Below, piece by piece: positions 30,120 to 40,654 of a stretch of 64,000 nucleotides of DNA; position 1 is the stretch's first letter; every line of letters starts with the position of its first letter. Source of the stretch: Heloderma charlesbogerti (Eukaryota > Chordata > Lepidosauria > Squamata > Helodermatidae); assembly GCA_026122225.1 (NCBI GenBank), contig JANEZZ010000972.1, positions 124,001 to 188,000 on the forward strand. Direction: 5' to 3'. Below the pieces are notes generated by a model. That model had not been told where the DNA came from and ran no database searches. It worked only from the letters and a program-made list of their open reading frames with translations. Made by a program: the position numbers and the translations under genes.

Positions 30120-30265
30120 AGGGTGCAATCCCATGCATGCTTAGTCAGAAAAAACTCCCAGCACTCCCAGCAAAAAGGTCCTACAACTCCCAGCATGGCC
30201 CAGGCAACCATGCTGGCTGGAGAATCCTGGGCGTACGAGGACCTTTTTCTGTCTAAAAGTTCTCT
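30120..30265. mobile_element. GGGTGCAATCC-type element fragment with internal palindrome
   Basis: 'GGGTGCAATCCCATGCATGC' is followed by inverted 'AAAAAGGTCCTAC' and 'CGAGGACCTTTTTC'. The shared start is also seen at 43739. Confidence 0.55.
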
Positions 30266-30465
30266 TCCCCCTACAATTCTGAGACAGGATGGTCTTTCTT
30301 CATTGCTAGCAGCGACAGGAAAAGAGCCGTCTCTACGAGGATCTCTAGGGGAGAGAATGGAGAATACAGCCAGTGGGGAAATCGGGGCCGGGGGGGATGT
30401 GGCAGGTTCGGTCATGTGTGAGCACAGGTTATGCATCCTAAGAGAATGGGCAGGAGACCCAAAGC

Positions 30466-30663
30466 GTAAGAAGCTGCCATATACCAGGTCGGACAATCTT
30501 TCCATCCAGCTCAGTGTTGCCTAGTTGTAGCTGAGATATTCAGATGTCTTTCTCACCATCTGCTACCTGATCTTTCTAACAGGGGTTGGCAGGGTTTTGA
30601 GCCTGGGACCTTCCGCATGCAAAATATATGCTCGAGCGCCGAGGTATTGGCCTTCCCCCTAAG
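30466..30663 (-). mobile_element. tRNA-Ala-like SINE
   Basis: The minus-strand head spans 30600-30663 (GGAAGGCCAATACCTCGG, then GCATGCGGAAGGTCCCAGG). The tail end on plus is 'AGAAGCTGCCATATACCAGG'. Confidence 0.75.
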
Positions 30664-30834
30664 ACAGGGGCGCACAACCTTTTCAGCCCCAAGAGCCACA
30701 TGCAATGCTGGTTTAGGACCATGTGCACAGTGACAATCCACAGAACCTGATGTGCACCATTCTTTCCTCACTGCTAGAGGCAGCAAGTGATGGGAGAGCC
30801 AGGGACGCTCAAGTTTGTGGAGATTCTCTGAATC

Positions 30835-31196
30835 CCACTCCGCGCTTTGGTTCATCTCGTTCCCGTTTTCGCTTGCAACTTTTTTTTCCCCCCTTGTTCA
30901 TTGGAATGGGAAAAGTGCACATTTCAAAGAGGAACAGTGTGCATTTGTGTGAGCATTTTTCAAAAGTGCGCACTTTTACCCCAATGACCAAAGCAAAAAA
31001 AAAGTGTTTGTTTTTTAAGTGCATTTTGAAGCGCACATTTTTGCACAATGCAAATGTGCATTGTCTGAACAAGATCACAAGTTCAGGAACTTGCGAGCAT
31101 TTTCTCGAAAACAAATATGCTCCCATTTGTGTTTGCGATTGCAAGTGGGGCAAGTTGAAACGATTTGCAAATGGAAACAAATTCTCACACACCCCT
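30835..31196. mobile_element. hAT-like element ending CACACCCCTA
   Basis: Repeated GTGCAC / TTTTTGCACA words and the right end 'AATTCTCACACACCCCTA' match the family of 8480-8834. The left end is unclear. Confidence 0.5.
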
Positions 31197-31289
31197 AGAC
31201 GCATCTGGGAAACACCCATTTATATGAGTAACTCGGGGGAGTGACTAGAAAGCCTCCTCTCCCCCCCCCTTCCCCAACGATCCTGAAGC

Positions 31290-31390
31290 ACATTGCTGTT
31301 TCCTCAGTGCATTCCCTTGGCCATGTTGTCTGGGGATTATGGGAATTGTACAAAACATCTGGAGGGCATCAGGTCAGGGAAGACTGGAGC
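31290..31390. mobile_element. hAT MITE fragment
   Basis: 'GGCCATGTTGTCTGGGGATT', then 'ACATCTGGAGGGCATCAGGT'. Confidence 0.5.
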
Positions 31391-31556
31391 AGATGAAACT
31401 GGGTTGGGTGAGCACATGGTCCAAGACAGCTTCCAAATAATTTATCTAATTTTCCCACTTTTCTACGTATGTGAAGCTTCATGTTACCGAATACTACTTC
31501 TATGCGCCCATCATCCAACTTCCCCCCTCCACCTTCCAGGCAGGCCAAGGTAATGC

Positions 31557-31561
31557 AAAAA

Positions 31562-31600
<39 letters not shown>

Positions 31601-31604
31601 ATAT
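31557..31604. repeat. (AAAT)n microsatellite
   Basis: About eleven tetramers. Confidence 0.97.
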
Positions 31605-31767
31605 CTGGGCACTTCTATTTTTAATCCCTTTTAGCAAAGGTTGGAATTTTCTCCATTGATTTCGACCGTACAAATCAATAGCTGCGAGGTGGGAGATGGA
31701 TGACTTTCCTGATAGCCTTGCTGTTCACCCCAGAGACCTTTGATTTCTAATCTGCTGCCATTTCAAG

Positions 31768-31791
31768 GAGAGAGAGAGAGAGAGAGAGAAA
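31768..31791. repeat. (AG)n microsatellite
   Basis: About eleven AG dinucleotides. Confidence 0.95.
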
Positions 31792-32157
31792 TCATAAATA
31801 CTGATAATGCATTTGATGGAAGCTCTCTCTCACAGTCAAAGTAGGAAGCTCCCATTGCGAAGTCAGCTTGCATGGCTCTGAAAAGAACGGTTTTCTGTCC
31901 ACGTAGAGATGTGTGTTTAATTCTGCACAGGATCGTACATCCAGAGATCAACTTCCCAATGAATTCCCCAGGCAGCATACAATAATGCTATGATAAAAAC
32001 AGAATAAGTTCTCAGGCAAGACCGCTTTAGAATTTTTTAATTTGTTTATTTTTAAGCAGAGTGGCATCCTAGAGAGGGAGGAATTAAGTGTTGCCAGCAA
32101 AAGCTCATAGTGCAATCCTATGCATGTCTACTGTATTGCCCCAGCCTTGGGCTTTGG

Positions 32158-32754
32158 TAGGGATGTGTGGAAGTCACTTACCTTTTCGAAGGGAGTGATT
32201 CGCGGTGGGGGGGAGGCTCTCTGCACCTCCCCCCAAAATCCTAACCCAGGCAGCTCCACTTCGTGGCAACTCCGCGGAGCCGCCAGCCGGGTGCATTCGC
32301 AGGCATGCGGAGCCTGCAGACACAAATGGTGGTGGCTACAGAGGCCGCCATTTGCGTTCCTGTTTTTTAGCTGTGATAGGCTATGTAAATATTTATGTAG
32401 CCTATCACGGCAAAAAAACAGGGGCGCAAATGGCATAGCAGCCACCATTTGCACCCCTGTCTTTCACCATGATAGGCTACGTAAATATTTACGTAGCCTA
32501 TCAGGCCCTCCGCAGGGATGCAAATGGTGTCTCTGTGTTAGCTGTGATAGGCAAAAATGGGGAAGCGAATGGCAGCTGCAGACGCGGCCACCATTCGCAA
32601 AGCAGCACGAACGGCACCAGGTAAGTGCTCCGTTTCATGCGCCTTTCCCGTGGTGGTGGGGCGGGGGGCTTCGTTCCACCATGGATTTCAGGGGGCCGAA
32701 TGCACTGGCATTCGGCCTCACTGAGATCCGTGGCGGAATTCTCTGACATCCCTA
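32158..32754 (+). mobile_element. Palindrome-array hAT family, copy D
   Basis: TAGGGATG and CATCCCTA ends. The flanks GGCTTTGG and GCTTCGAC do not give a clear duplication. Palindromes lie at 32373-32408 and 32470-32503; the second is a perfect 34-mer built from TGATAGGCTACGTAAAT and its complement. A half palindrome TGATAGGCA remains at 32544-32552, which looks like a lost module. Donor-like motifs at 32176-32183 (minus) and 32618-32626 (CAG|GTAAGT, plus) face outward. A hairpin GGCCGAATGC..GCATTCGGCC lies at 32694-32717. Confidence 0.9.
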
Positions 32755-32764
32755 GCTTCGACCT

Positions 32765-33212
32765 CTTAATTTAGAGGTGCCAAGATAGTGATAAATCAGA
32801 TCCAGGTTTACTTACAAGGAGTATTTTATTGAGTAACTTACAGCACACAGGCGTACCCAATGGTTGGATCAGACAGCTTCTTTGAACCAAGAACCATGAG
32901 GTACAATGGGTCTTATACCATACAAGTTAGCAATGAGGCAGGATGACACCAGCATGCGCCCCCTAGCATCCATTCCCAGCGTAGACTAACAGCATTTCAT
33001 TCCCAGCACAGCCACCTGTAGCTTTAAGGTAAACAAACATCACTTCCCAGGCACATCTTGATTAGATACTCTACTCATTAGTATTGAATGTGCTAGGCCA
33101 CGCTATCGGCCCTTTGACTCATCTTCACATGCTCAGAGGCTTACTAGCAAGGGAATTGCACTAATAATAAACTTAAGCAAGCATTATGGATCTCTAGGCC
33201 CCTCTAACACTA
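32765..33212 (-). mobile_element. Probable solo LTR, retrovirus-like
   Basis: On the minus strand it starts near TGTAGTGTTAGAGGGG. It has a late AATAAAATACTCC signal (near 32830) followed by a U5-like 'GTAAGTAAACCTGG'. The right boundary near 32765 lacks a clear CA. There is no internal coding region. It abuts copy D of the palindrome-array hAT family. Confidence 0.45.
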
Positions 33213-33485
33213 CAAGTGACTTGGTTACACTCCTGGGGCCAATACATCTACTCGGAGGTAAGCCCCACTGAGTTCAGTCCTCTGGTGCAAGGGTGGTGCT
33301 GTTTTGGCTACATCAGTAACAGCACTCATGGCTTAAAAATCAGAAACAGAGGGAACAAACTTGTCAGATGTTATTCAGACATCCTAAAACTGCCCACTTT
33401 CCCTGTTGAGATAAGGAGGAAGGGCAGATAGCAGATGGTCTGTAGCTAACACAAAACTAGCCTGTCCAGTGATACACACACATGC

Positions 33486-33488
<3 letters not shown>

Positions 33489-33520
<32 letters not shown>
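33489..33520. repeat. (GA)n microsatellite
   Basis: About fifteen GA dinucleotides. Confidence 0.97.
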
Positions 33521-33543
33521 CGTGCCATCACATGATATCTTGC

Positions 33544-33754
33544 CAGGGGAGGCTGCTGGCTCCAATTTCAGTGGGCTGTGAATCCATTCTGAGTTTCAAT
33601 CAGAACTCCAGAACAGAGCTATCTGAGATTCTGAACCCTATCCCCAAAATAGGTTCAGCACCTTGGATAGCTCCTTTAGAGTTCTGACTACTTCTGACTG
33701 AAAACCAAAGTGGATTCACAGCCCCACAGAAATCGGAGCCACCACCCTCCACTG
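33544..33754. mobile_element. Palindromic MITE with 8-bp target duplication
   Basis: CAGGGGAGGCTG..CCACCCTCCACTG, 211 bp. The flanks TATCTTGC (33536-33543) and TACCTTGG (33755-33762) agree at 6 of 8 bases. This is the clearest hAT-type duplication for this MITE family in the window. Confidence 0.85.
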
Positions 33755-33911
33755 TACCTTGGTGCCGATGTATGTGCTATGACAGCATATGCATGCGCTC
33801 AAATAACCGGGGGCAGGGGACAGCTTGGATGTTGGATGGATTGTTGTTTTCCTGGCTTTGCATCCTCCAATACAGTACCTACAACACCTTTGCAATTGGT
33901 CACAAGAAAGG

Positions 33912-34392
33912 ATGTACAGATGCTATTTAATCCGTTCCGTCTGCGTTTTGTGAATTATCAGACATCTTTCATTCCATCATCTGCTTATTAACAGAATTTG
34001 ATTTTTTTTCCCACCCTTCAGAGAAGTCTGCAAAAATGTCTGTCACAATTTATGTAACTTTCACTGGCGCGTAACATTTTGCATATTTCCCTTAGCTCAA
34101 TGTACAGTCAATGAGCAGAGCGTGCACGCAAAAAGTGCTACATGGTGCAGCCTGAAGAGAGATCAGATATGTATAAAACTTTTTTAAAAATGTATATAAT
34201 AACATATATTCTAGTAATATGCAAACTTTTGTACTATTAAATTTGCACACAGTGCTGGAAAGTAAAAAAAAAAAAAAAAGTTCACGGGTCCATGTGACTT
34301 AGAAAGTGCTGCTCTACTATGGAGTCCACAGGTCAGTTTCATAGAAAGCCCAAATCATTTGAATCTGCCGTGGATTTCTCCAACATTCCTTC
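33912..34392. mobile_element. Diverged hAT-like element (family of 61563-61966)
   Basis: Shared order: '.GATGTACAGATGC' start, 'CTGCGTTTTGTGAATTATC', 'TTCCATCATCTGC', 'TTGCATATTTCCCTTA', 'GGAAAGTAAAAAAA', 'GATTTCTCCAACATTCCT'. No coding capacity and no target duplication. Confidence 0.65.
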
Positions 34393-34395
34393 CTA

Positions 34396-34600
34396 CAAGC
34401 ATAAAATTCTGTCTCGGCCTATAAAATTTGACATTATAGATGCATGCTGAAAATCAGCGTTAGTCGGACGGAGGCCGAGTAGCCAGAAATTTACAGAATT
34501 GGCCTATAAATTTTTATAGAATCAGCCTGTAAAATTCTGGCTGTTTGGTATCCATCCGATTAATGCTGACTGTCCACATGCATCGATAATGTCAGAGCCC
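34396..34600. repeat. Inverted repeat, arms about 64 bp
   Basis: Arms at 34431-34494 and 34530-34593 pair with about 75% identity (GACATTATAGATGCATG against CATGCATCGATAATGTC). A short AT-rich centre holds repeated 'CCTATAAA' words. Probably a foldback MITE. Confidence 0.7.
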
Positions 34601-34609
34601 TTCAGTCAT

Positions 34610-35000
34610 AGAAGGTAAAGCTGTACCCCCACCCACTTCCTTTGTTTTAACTCCACCCAAAGTGGGCCTCCTTTGATATGGGATTCGCCGCAGAGAAAGG
34701 ATGACTCTAATGAAGTAAGCCCTTTCTTTCACAGTCTTTGCTTGTCAGCTGGTCACCAAAGCCCTCCAGAGGAGGAAAAGATGATGTCAAATGTTTTGTA
34801 GAGGAGAGAAGTCTATTAAGGGGCAGCTTTGGAAAGAGGGCTGCTGTTTAGTATTTAAATTACCAGGACTGAAGAGGTGAAGAGAAGGTTTACACATAGG
34901 ATACAACCTGAAGGACAAACGTTCTCCAGTGGGGAAGGAAAAGGGGAGGATGAAAATCACATTTGCTAAAATGAAGTCTATCTGTGCTCTTTTATTCAAT
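34610..35000. other. Repeat-poor stretch
   Basis: No element ends or coding frames recognised. Confidence 0.3.
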
Positions 35001-35007
35001 GCTGGTG

Positions 35008-35351
35008 TGGACGCAAATGGCGTCCTGAGTAGGGGATGCCATTTGCATTCCCGCTTTAGCCGTCATAGGCTATGTAAATATTTACATATTTACATATGGG
35101 CTACCATAGGGACGCTAATGGCTTCCCCTACTCAGGACGCCATTTGCGTCCGCACCAGCCCGGCAGCAGCCAGAGCCGCCACCACCGGAGCCGAAGCCAC
35201 AGCCGGAGCCACAGCCAGCTGGGCTCCGTTTCACGGGGCTTTCACGGGGTGGAGGGGCAGGGGGCTCCGTTCCGCCACGGATTCCAGGGGGGGTGAATTC
35301 ACTGGAATTCGACCCCTCTGGGATCCGTGGCGGAATTCTCTAACATCCCTA
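35008..35351 (+). mobile_element. Palindrome-array hAT family, copy E (5' truncated)
   Basis: The right end CATCCCTA is intact, but the left TAGGGATG end is missing. One rearranged palindrome lies at about 35062-35109, with TTTACATA duplicated in its centre. Inverted GGACGC / GCGTCC-type modules flank it, and a hairpin (GAATTCACTGGAATTC) lies near the right end. It holds the fewest modules of the six copies. Confidence 0.8.
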
Positions 35352-35940
35352 CTGGGCCCAGAGGGGACAAATTGGCAGTGGCAACAGTGGTGAGGAGAAG
35401 GTGGACCCGCTAAAGGAAGGCCCAAGAGCCTCCCCTAACCTGAAATTGGTACTGAGCAAAGACATTTTATTTATCTACTTATTTGTTACATTTAAAGGTG
35501 GAAGAGAGGGAATATTTGAGTTCTTCTCCAGTTTGGATTAGAATCCAAGCTAGAAAAGAACTCAGGAGGCCATAACCCTTTCCTCCTATCTGAGAAGAAT
35601 TGCTGAATGTTACAAATTGCCAAGGTTTACTTTCAAAACCGGGAAGTACGAACTTCGGGCAGCTTCTCCTCCCCACAGCTGCTGGAACTGGGCTTCCTTG
35701 TGTGTTGGTCCCTTCAGATTTTGAATTGAAAAGGCAACCAAATCAAAGCCCTTTCTTGAGGAAATAATACATCATTTCCCTTCATTTGTTCAGCATATCT
35801 CTCATTTCACTACATCATCAAAAACAAAAAAATGAAAACAAATCTCTCAATTCTCTGGTAAGCAATTATCCCCCTTTGACTTTGCTCAGTTCTCCCCCAA
35901 TGCAAAAGCATCTTGATTTTGACTTTAAAAGCAAGTCTTT
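35352..35940. other. No recognised feature
   Basis: Mixed, apparently unique sequence. Confidence 0.3.
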
Positions 35941-35942
35941 AC

Positions 35943-36002
35943 TATGTGTATGTATGTGTGTGTGTGTGTGTGTGTGTATATACACACACACACACACACA
36001 AG
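35943..36002. repeat. (TG)n-(CA)n mirror microsatellite
   Basis: A TG run of about 14 units passes through TATATA into a CA run of about 10 units, so the two halves are reverse complements and the whole is a long palindrome. Confidence 0.95.
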
Positions 36003-36246
36003 ACTTACAATTGCAAAGTTGCAATGAGCATTTTGAATAAGAAAGGGGAGGGAAGTTTGGGGGGGGGTATGTCTTTTGAACTGGATTTTCCCCCAACATA
36101 AGGAAAGACAATGAAGATATAAACATCTTAATGAGCCATCTATTATAGCTAAAAAAAGATTTTTTAAAAAAGTTTGGAGTGGAATAATTAGGGTGGTTGG
36201 GCAATCATTTGATTTTAGACTAGAGCCTGTCCTATGGAGTTTAAAC

Positions 36247-36602
36247 TAGCGCTGTGCCGAACATTTCTCCCACATTATTTTTGACCACTCTCATTCAATT
36301 TGATAGAAAAGAAATTGCTTTCGAAAAGAAATTCAGAGGAGGAGAAATTTCAGAGAAATTCTCATGGGCTGGGTTTGGGGTTCTTGTGCTTACCTTACTT
36401 GTGAGGTGGCTGAGGAGTGTGCATGAGTGTCTGTCTGTCAATGTACAATAATCTCTGTGGCAGCCTGTAGCCTCCTCAGCTTCCTGCATTTCCATGAAAG
36501 CCCTCACGAGGAAGACCTCATGAGGCAATTCCTCCCATGGGGCTTTTTCAGTTCAGAAAGTGCAGGTGGCCGGGGAGGCTGCAGAGCAATGGAAAGATGT
36601 GT

Positions 36603-36640
<38 letters not shown>

Positions 36641-36967
36641 ACACACAGCACCCTCAGCCACCTCCCAGTGATTAGGGAAGCTCCAAAACACCACCAAAAG
36701 AAATTCAAAAATTCTGCCTCAGAAAAGTGGAAGCCTCAACACCGTTGATGCAGTTTCCTCCTACAGAAGCAGTGCAATAAACCAAAAACCCTCAGGAAAA
36801 AATGGAAGAACCTGTGCTACAACCACTGCCAATAGTGAGCTCTCTCTGTGAGAAACTGTTGGAGAATGTCTCCCCCCCCTAGGAGAAATTCAGTGAAATT
36901 GTCCCCCCAATTTCTCTGCCTACAAATAGGCTGGAGAATGTTGATGGGCCATTTGTGCACAGCTCTA
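36247..36967 (+). mobile_element. Complete hAT-like element (TAG.GCTGTGC family)
   Basis: A 721-bp element. It starts TAGCGCTGTGCCGAAC and ends TTTGTGCACAGCTCTA; the inverted ends are about 11 bp. The flanks are the exact 8-bp duplication GTTTAAAC (36239-36246, 36968-36975), which is itself a palindrome. A (GA)n run lies at 36608-36638. No transposase frame. It is the reference copy for the pieces at 11235-13905 and 58609-59290. Confidence 0.9.
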
Positions 36968-37071
36968 GTTTAAACAATTGATTCCTTGGTGCATTATCAT
37001 GCACACTACCACGTGCCTTACTTATAATTTTTCATCTCTCATTCTGTGCTCCAAACTCTGCCCATATATGG

Positions 37072-37172
37072 GTTGTTGTTGTTGTTGTTGTTCAGTCGTT
37101 CAGTCGTGTCCGACTCTTCATGACCCCATGGACCAGAGCACGCCAGGCCTTCCTGTCCTGCGCTCTCTCCCG
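37072..37172 (-). mobile_element. BovB (RTE) LINE 3' end
   Basis: The minus-strand frame ends in the BovB ORF2 C-terminus (visible 'ERAQDRKAWRALVHGVMKSR') followed by 'GACTGAACAACAACAACA', the typical BovB tail. BovB moved horizontally between squamates and other animals (established knowledge). Confidence 0.88.
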
Positions 37173-37234
37173 GAGCGTGTAGTTATCCCACTGGTTGTTG
37201 GCATAGTCTGTTGAGGGTTGATTTTCAACCCCCC

Positions 37235-37325
37235 TTGCCAGTGTGGTGTGGTGGATCAGGTGTTGGCCTTGGACCAAATCCTCACTTCACCATAAAGCTT
37301 ACTGGGTAGCCTGGGGCCAGTCACC
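37235..37325 (+). mobile_element. Sauria-like SINE head fragment
   Basis: GCCAGTGTGGTGTGGTGGATCA, followed by TTGGACCAAATCC and 'CTGGGGCCAGTCACC', is the plus-strand tRNA head and early body; the rest is missing. Confidence 0.55.
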
Positions 37326-37339
37326 CCAAACTAACCTTG

Positions 37340-37560
37340 GGGTTTCCCCAGCATTTGCACAGTTCCCCCTCCCCCTTCTTGACAGTCGAAATGCCTCTCC
37401 TAAGGCTTTGGTACTGTCAGTAAGAGCCACCAGCTAAACTAGGCTGGTGTTTTTGTTATTTTGGCCACGCCCCTGTTGGCTTTGGCCACACCCACTACCA
37501 GAATGTGGGCCTCAAAATCTTCTCCACAATGAAATTCAGCCCTTGGGCTGGTAGAGGTTC
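37340..37560. repeat. Dispersed repeat, related to 1200-1556
   Basis: 'CGAAATGCCTCTCCTAAGGC', then 'ACTGTCAGTAAGAGCC', then 'TTCAGCCCTTGGGCTGG'. Confidence 0.5.
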
Positions 37561-37569
37561 AACATCCTT

Positions 37570-37606
37570 AGCGTACAGAAGGAGAGAGAGAAACAGAGAG
37601 AGAGAG
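37570..37606. repeat. (GA)n-rich tract
   Basis: Imperfect GA run. Confidence 0.85.
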
Positions 37607-37844
37607 GGATGTTCATCCCACAATCCTAGAACTCGGTGTCACCCAATGAGATTTTGCCGCTCAGCAGGTACAAACAATAACACTTCTTTGCACAAGATCT
37701 ATCTAACAAGTGATACAACAAAATATTGCAGTGGGGAGTGTTCTTGTTCAATGTGCCAGCCAGTATGCCTTCTTTCAGAATACTCTATTCCATCCCCCAC
37801 CCGCAAGGGTCGGCTGGAATTCTGTGGCCATGGAGCATGCTCAG

Positions 37845-38432
37845 TCCTCGTCCTCATCCTCATCCTCTTTGTCCTCCTCCTTCTCCATCTCCTTCTCCTC
37901 CTCCTTCTTCTCCATCTTCTCCATCTCCTTCTCCATCTCCTCCTCCTCCTTCTCCATCTCCTTCTCCTCCTCCTTCTTCTCCATCTTCTCCATCTCCCTC
38001 TCCATCTCCTCCTCCTCCTCCATCTTCTCCATCTCCTCCTCCTCCTCCATCTTCTCCATCTCCTCCTCCTCCTCCTCCTTCTCCATCTCCTTCTCCTCCT
38101 CCTTCTTCTCCATCTTCTCCATCTCCCTCTCCATCTCCTCCTCCTCCTCCATCTTCTCCATCTCCTCCTCCTCCTCCATCTCCTCCTCCTCCTCCTTCTT
38201 CTCCATCTTCTCCATCTCCCTCTCCATCTCCTCCTCCTCCTCCATCTTCTCTGTCTCCTCCTCCTCCTCCATCTTCTCCATCTCCTCCTCCTCCTCCTTC
38301 TCCATCTCCTCCTCCTTCTTCTCCATCTTCTCCATCTCCCTCTCCATCTCCTCCTCCTCCTCCATCTTCTCTGTCTCCTCCTCTTCCTCCGTCTTCTCCA
38401 TCTCCTTCTCCACCTCCTCCTCCTCCACCATC
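37845..38432. repeat. 590-bp pyrimidine (CTC/TTC) minisatellite
   Basis: Near-pure pyrimidine on the plus strand, built from CTCCTCCTC, CTTCTC and CATCTCC words arranged in higher-order units of about 100-120 bp (TCCTTCTTCTCCATCTTCTC recurs). The repeat has no stops in several frames on both strands, giving serine/proline/leucine-rich or Glu/Met/Lys-rich products. Those frames are by-products. Confidence 0.95.
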
Positions 38433-38709
38433 TTCATCAATTTTTATCCCACTTCTCCTTCCAAAAGGAAGCCCAAAGAGGCTTAATAGCAACACTGGGT
38501 TGCTTTGGGTAGGGGTTTTTTGTTTTATTGCCCCCTTAGGAGTATTTTCCCTCCTAAAGCTTCTTTTTTCCTACTTCTACAAACATTGGGGCTTCCCTGG
38601 GCATGCTGATAGACCTCCCTTCTTGCAGCTTGTGCACATGTATAGGTTTTATTGTTTATTTATTGCAAGGGGTCTTCAAAAGCCATTTGAGGCAGGTAGC
38701 ATCCCCTGC

Positions 38710-39060
38710 CAGGTCATATGAGGTGGGTTACTTCCAAGTAGTGGGCCTCATCAGTGATGGCACTCCAATTATGGAACGACCTTCCCAGAGAGGTTCACCT
38801 GGCCTCATCCCTGTGGACTTTTTGGTGTCAGGTGAAGACCTTTCTGTTCTCCTGGGCAATTTAAATAATGCAAGTAGTGAGGTCCTTCTCCGTTTTAAAA
38901 GCAGTGCTGTGAGTTTCATTTTGTTTTGTTTGGGGTGGCCTTTGGTTGTGTGGTTTTATGCTCTGTTTCATATTAACATTGCTCTGATTTGGGTTTATTG
39001 TAAGGCATCCAGAGAACTTTTATCATAGGTCAGCATATAAACATCATCAGTAAAATAATG
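38710..39060 (+). mobile_element. L2-clade LINE 3' end
   Basis: 'GTGGGCCTCATCAGTGATGG', 'CCAATTATGGAACGACC' and 'GAGGTTCACCTGGCCTCATC' correspond to the L2-type ORF C-terminal region (frame 'LWNDLPREVHLAS'-like), followed by a T/G-rich 3' UTR and 'AAGGCATCCAGAGAACTTTT'. Confidence 0.6.
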
Positions 39061-39163
39061 AGAATTATAAAATCATAAATATTACTAGATTTGCAAGTCT
39101 GTAAAATAACACTGATGGGTCCTTTGCAAAGAAATTGGTGTGGATGTTTCCATGTGCAGCGTG

Positions 39164-39585
39164 TAGGGACGTACATACTAGACTTGATCCATATTCCACC
39201 TTGGAGTTTGTTCCATCTCACGTCCATATCAGAGGTTTGTTTTGGTTTTTCACGTGAAAATTCATGCATACTTTTGGGCAGATTCTTCCAAATGCATACA
39301 TCAGTTGTGCACGTCTTTGAAATGTATGCATTTTTCTCCCATTCATTAAAGCATGTTGGAGCACATTTTTCAAAAGCACACATTTTTTCATGTGCATGTT
39401 TCAAATTTATCAAACACATTTATCTTGGGTCTGCAAATTACATTCCAAACTCAGAAATGTTTCCAACCCTATGATTCTATGATTCTGTGTACAGAAAATG
39501 ACTGCAGACTGTGCTCGAGTCCAGAAGGTGCAAACTGGGTGTATCCTGATCAGACAAACTAAAATGAATTTCTCATACGTCCCTA
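39164..39585. mobile_element. hAT-like element (TAGGGACGTAC..ACGTCCCTA)
   Basis: Inverted TAGGGACGTA and TACGTCCCTA ends bound 422 bp. The flanks GCAGCGTG and GTAGAGCG share 5 of 8 bases. The interior is rich in TGCATA / TTTTTC words and is shared with 54090-54265 plus 54590-54790. Confidence 0.75.
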
Positions 39586-39959
39586 GTAGAGCGATGGTCA
39601 ATGGAATGGAGTGCTCAGAGAGGCAGTCAGTTGCTGCCATCCAGTGGCTATTCCTTATATTTGCTTTCTTTCTTTCACCCCATTCAGCAAGGACATGTTC
39701 CTTCAGGGATTGTGACTTGGGTCAGTTTTCTCTACTTAAAGATGATTCTAGAATTACAGATAAAAGTTCTACTGTGATTGGGCTTGTCCGTGTGCATGTG
39801 TGCGTGCAATATTAGTTCTTCTCTGTTTTAGCTATGGGCTGTACCTATGGGAAAATGCCTTAGCTATTCTGACTACAGCCAGTCAGAATAGACAGCGGTG
39901 GTCTAAGTCGATCAGTGGTTTGACTCTGTATAAGTCAATTTCATGTGTTCTTATGAGGA

Positions 39960-40045
39960 ATGGGGGAGAAATGTGTTTAGTTCACATTTTAATGTGAACT
40001 TATTGAATTCCGCACCTTCAAACCAATACGCAACCCCAAAATTTT
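39960..40045. mobile_element. hAT-like element fragment (family of 7091)
   Basis: 'AATGTGAACTTATTGAATTC', then 'AAACCAATACGCAACCCC'. Confidence 0.5.
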
Positions 40046-40272
40046 TTATTTTTATTTATTTCTTACATTTATATCCCACCTTTTTCCTCCTTAAGGAACC
40101 ATGGTGGCGTACATTATCCTCCTCCTCTCCATTTTATCCTCACAACAACCCTGTGAGGTAGGTTGGCCTGAAAGACTGTGATTGGCCCAAAGTCACCCAG
40201 TGAGCTTCCATGGCCGAGTGGGGACTAGCACCTGTATCTTCCCATTCCAACACTCTAGCCACTACATCTACT
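40045..40272 (-). mobile_element. Sauria-type SINE
   Basis: 'ACATTTATATCCCACC' tail at the left, 'TCACAACAACCCTGTGAGGT' body, and a head whose A and B boxes have decayed ('CACTCTAGCCACTACATC'). Confidence 0.8.
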
Positions 40273-40279
40273 CATGAGG

Positions 40280-40654
40280 AGCCCCTTTCCTCCTGAGGAA
40301 AGGGCTCTGACCAGAGAGCTGTAACGTACTTCAGCTGAGCCCTGGCTGGGGCAGCAGGCTCTGCTGTTAAAAGCCTTCAGTATCTGCCTATCCAGTGTTG
40401 GAAGCAACACCATCCCAGCAGCTCCAGTATCTTTTACCGTGCCTCCTGGACCTTCCTCTGTGATCGATGATCTGCGATACTGACTCTTGGACTCCTGCTT
40501 GACTCTGCTTCTGGCCTGTGAAATGTATCAGACTGCCTCACTGTGTTTTGACCTCTGCCTGCTATCTCGACCACTCCTGCCTTTGTCTCACCCCAAATAT
40601 CTGACTGCTTGCCTTTGTTTGACCATTTGCCTGCTTAGTTGACCATTCTATTGT
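40280..40654 (+). mobile_element. Possible LTR-retroelement fragment
   Basis: A C/T-rich stretch with repeated 'TGACT.CTTG' and 'CTGCCT' words, as seen in squamate gypsy-type LTRs. There are no TG/CA ends or target duplication, so this is weak. Confidence 0.25.

Noticed and set aside
32158..32754. Clear 8-bp target duplication for copy D
   Set aside because: The flanks GGCTTTGG and GCTTCGAC do not match in register; the neighbouring LTR may have altered the right flank.
37505..38512. 335-codon ORF and overlapping long ORFs on both strands
   Set aside because: All arise from the CTC/TTC minisatellite, which has no stops in several frames. The predicted products are pure low complexity.
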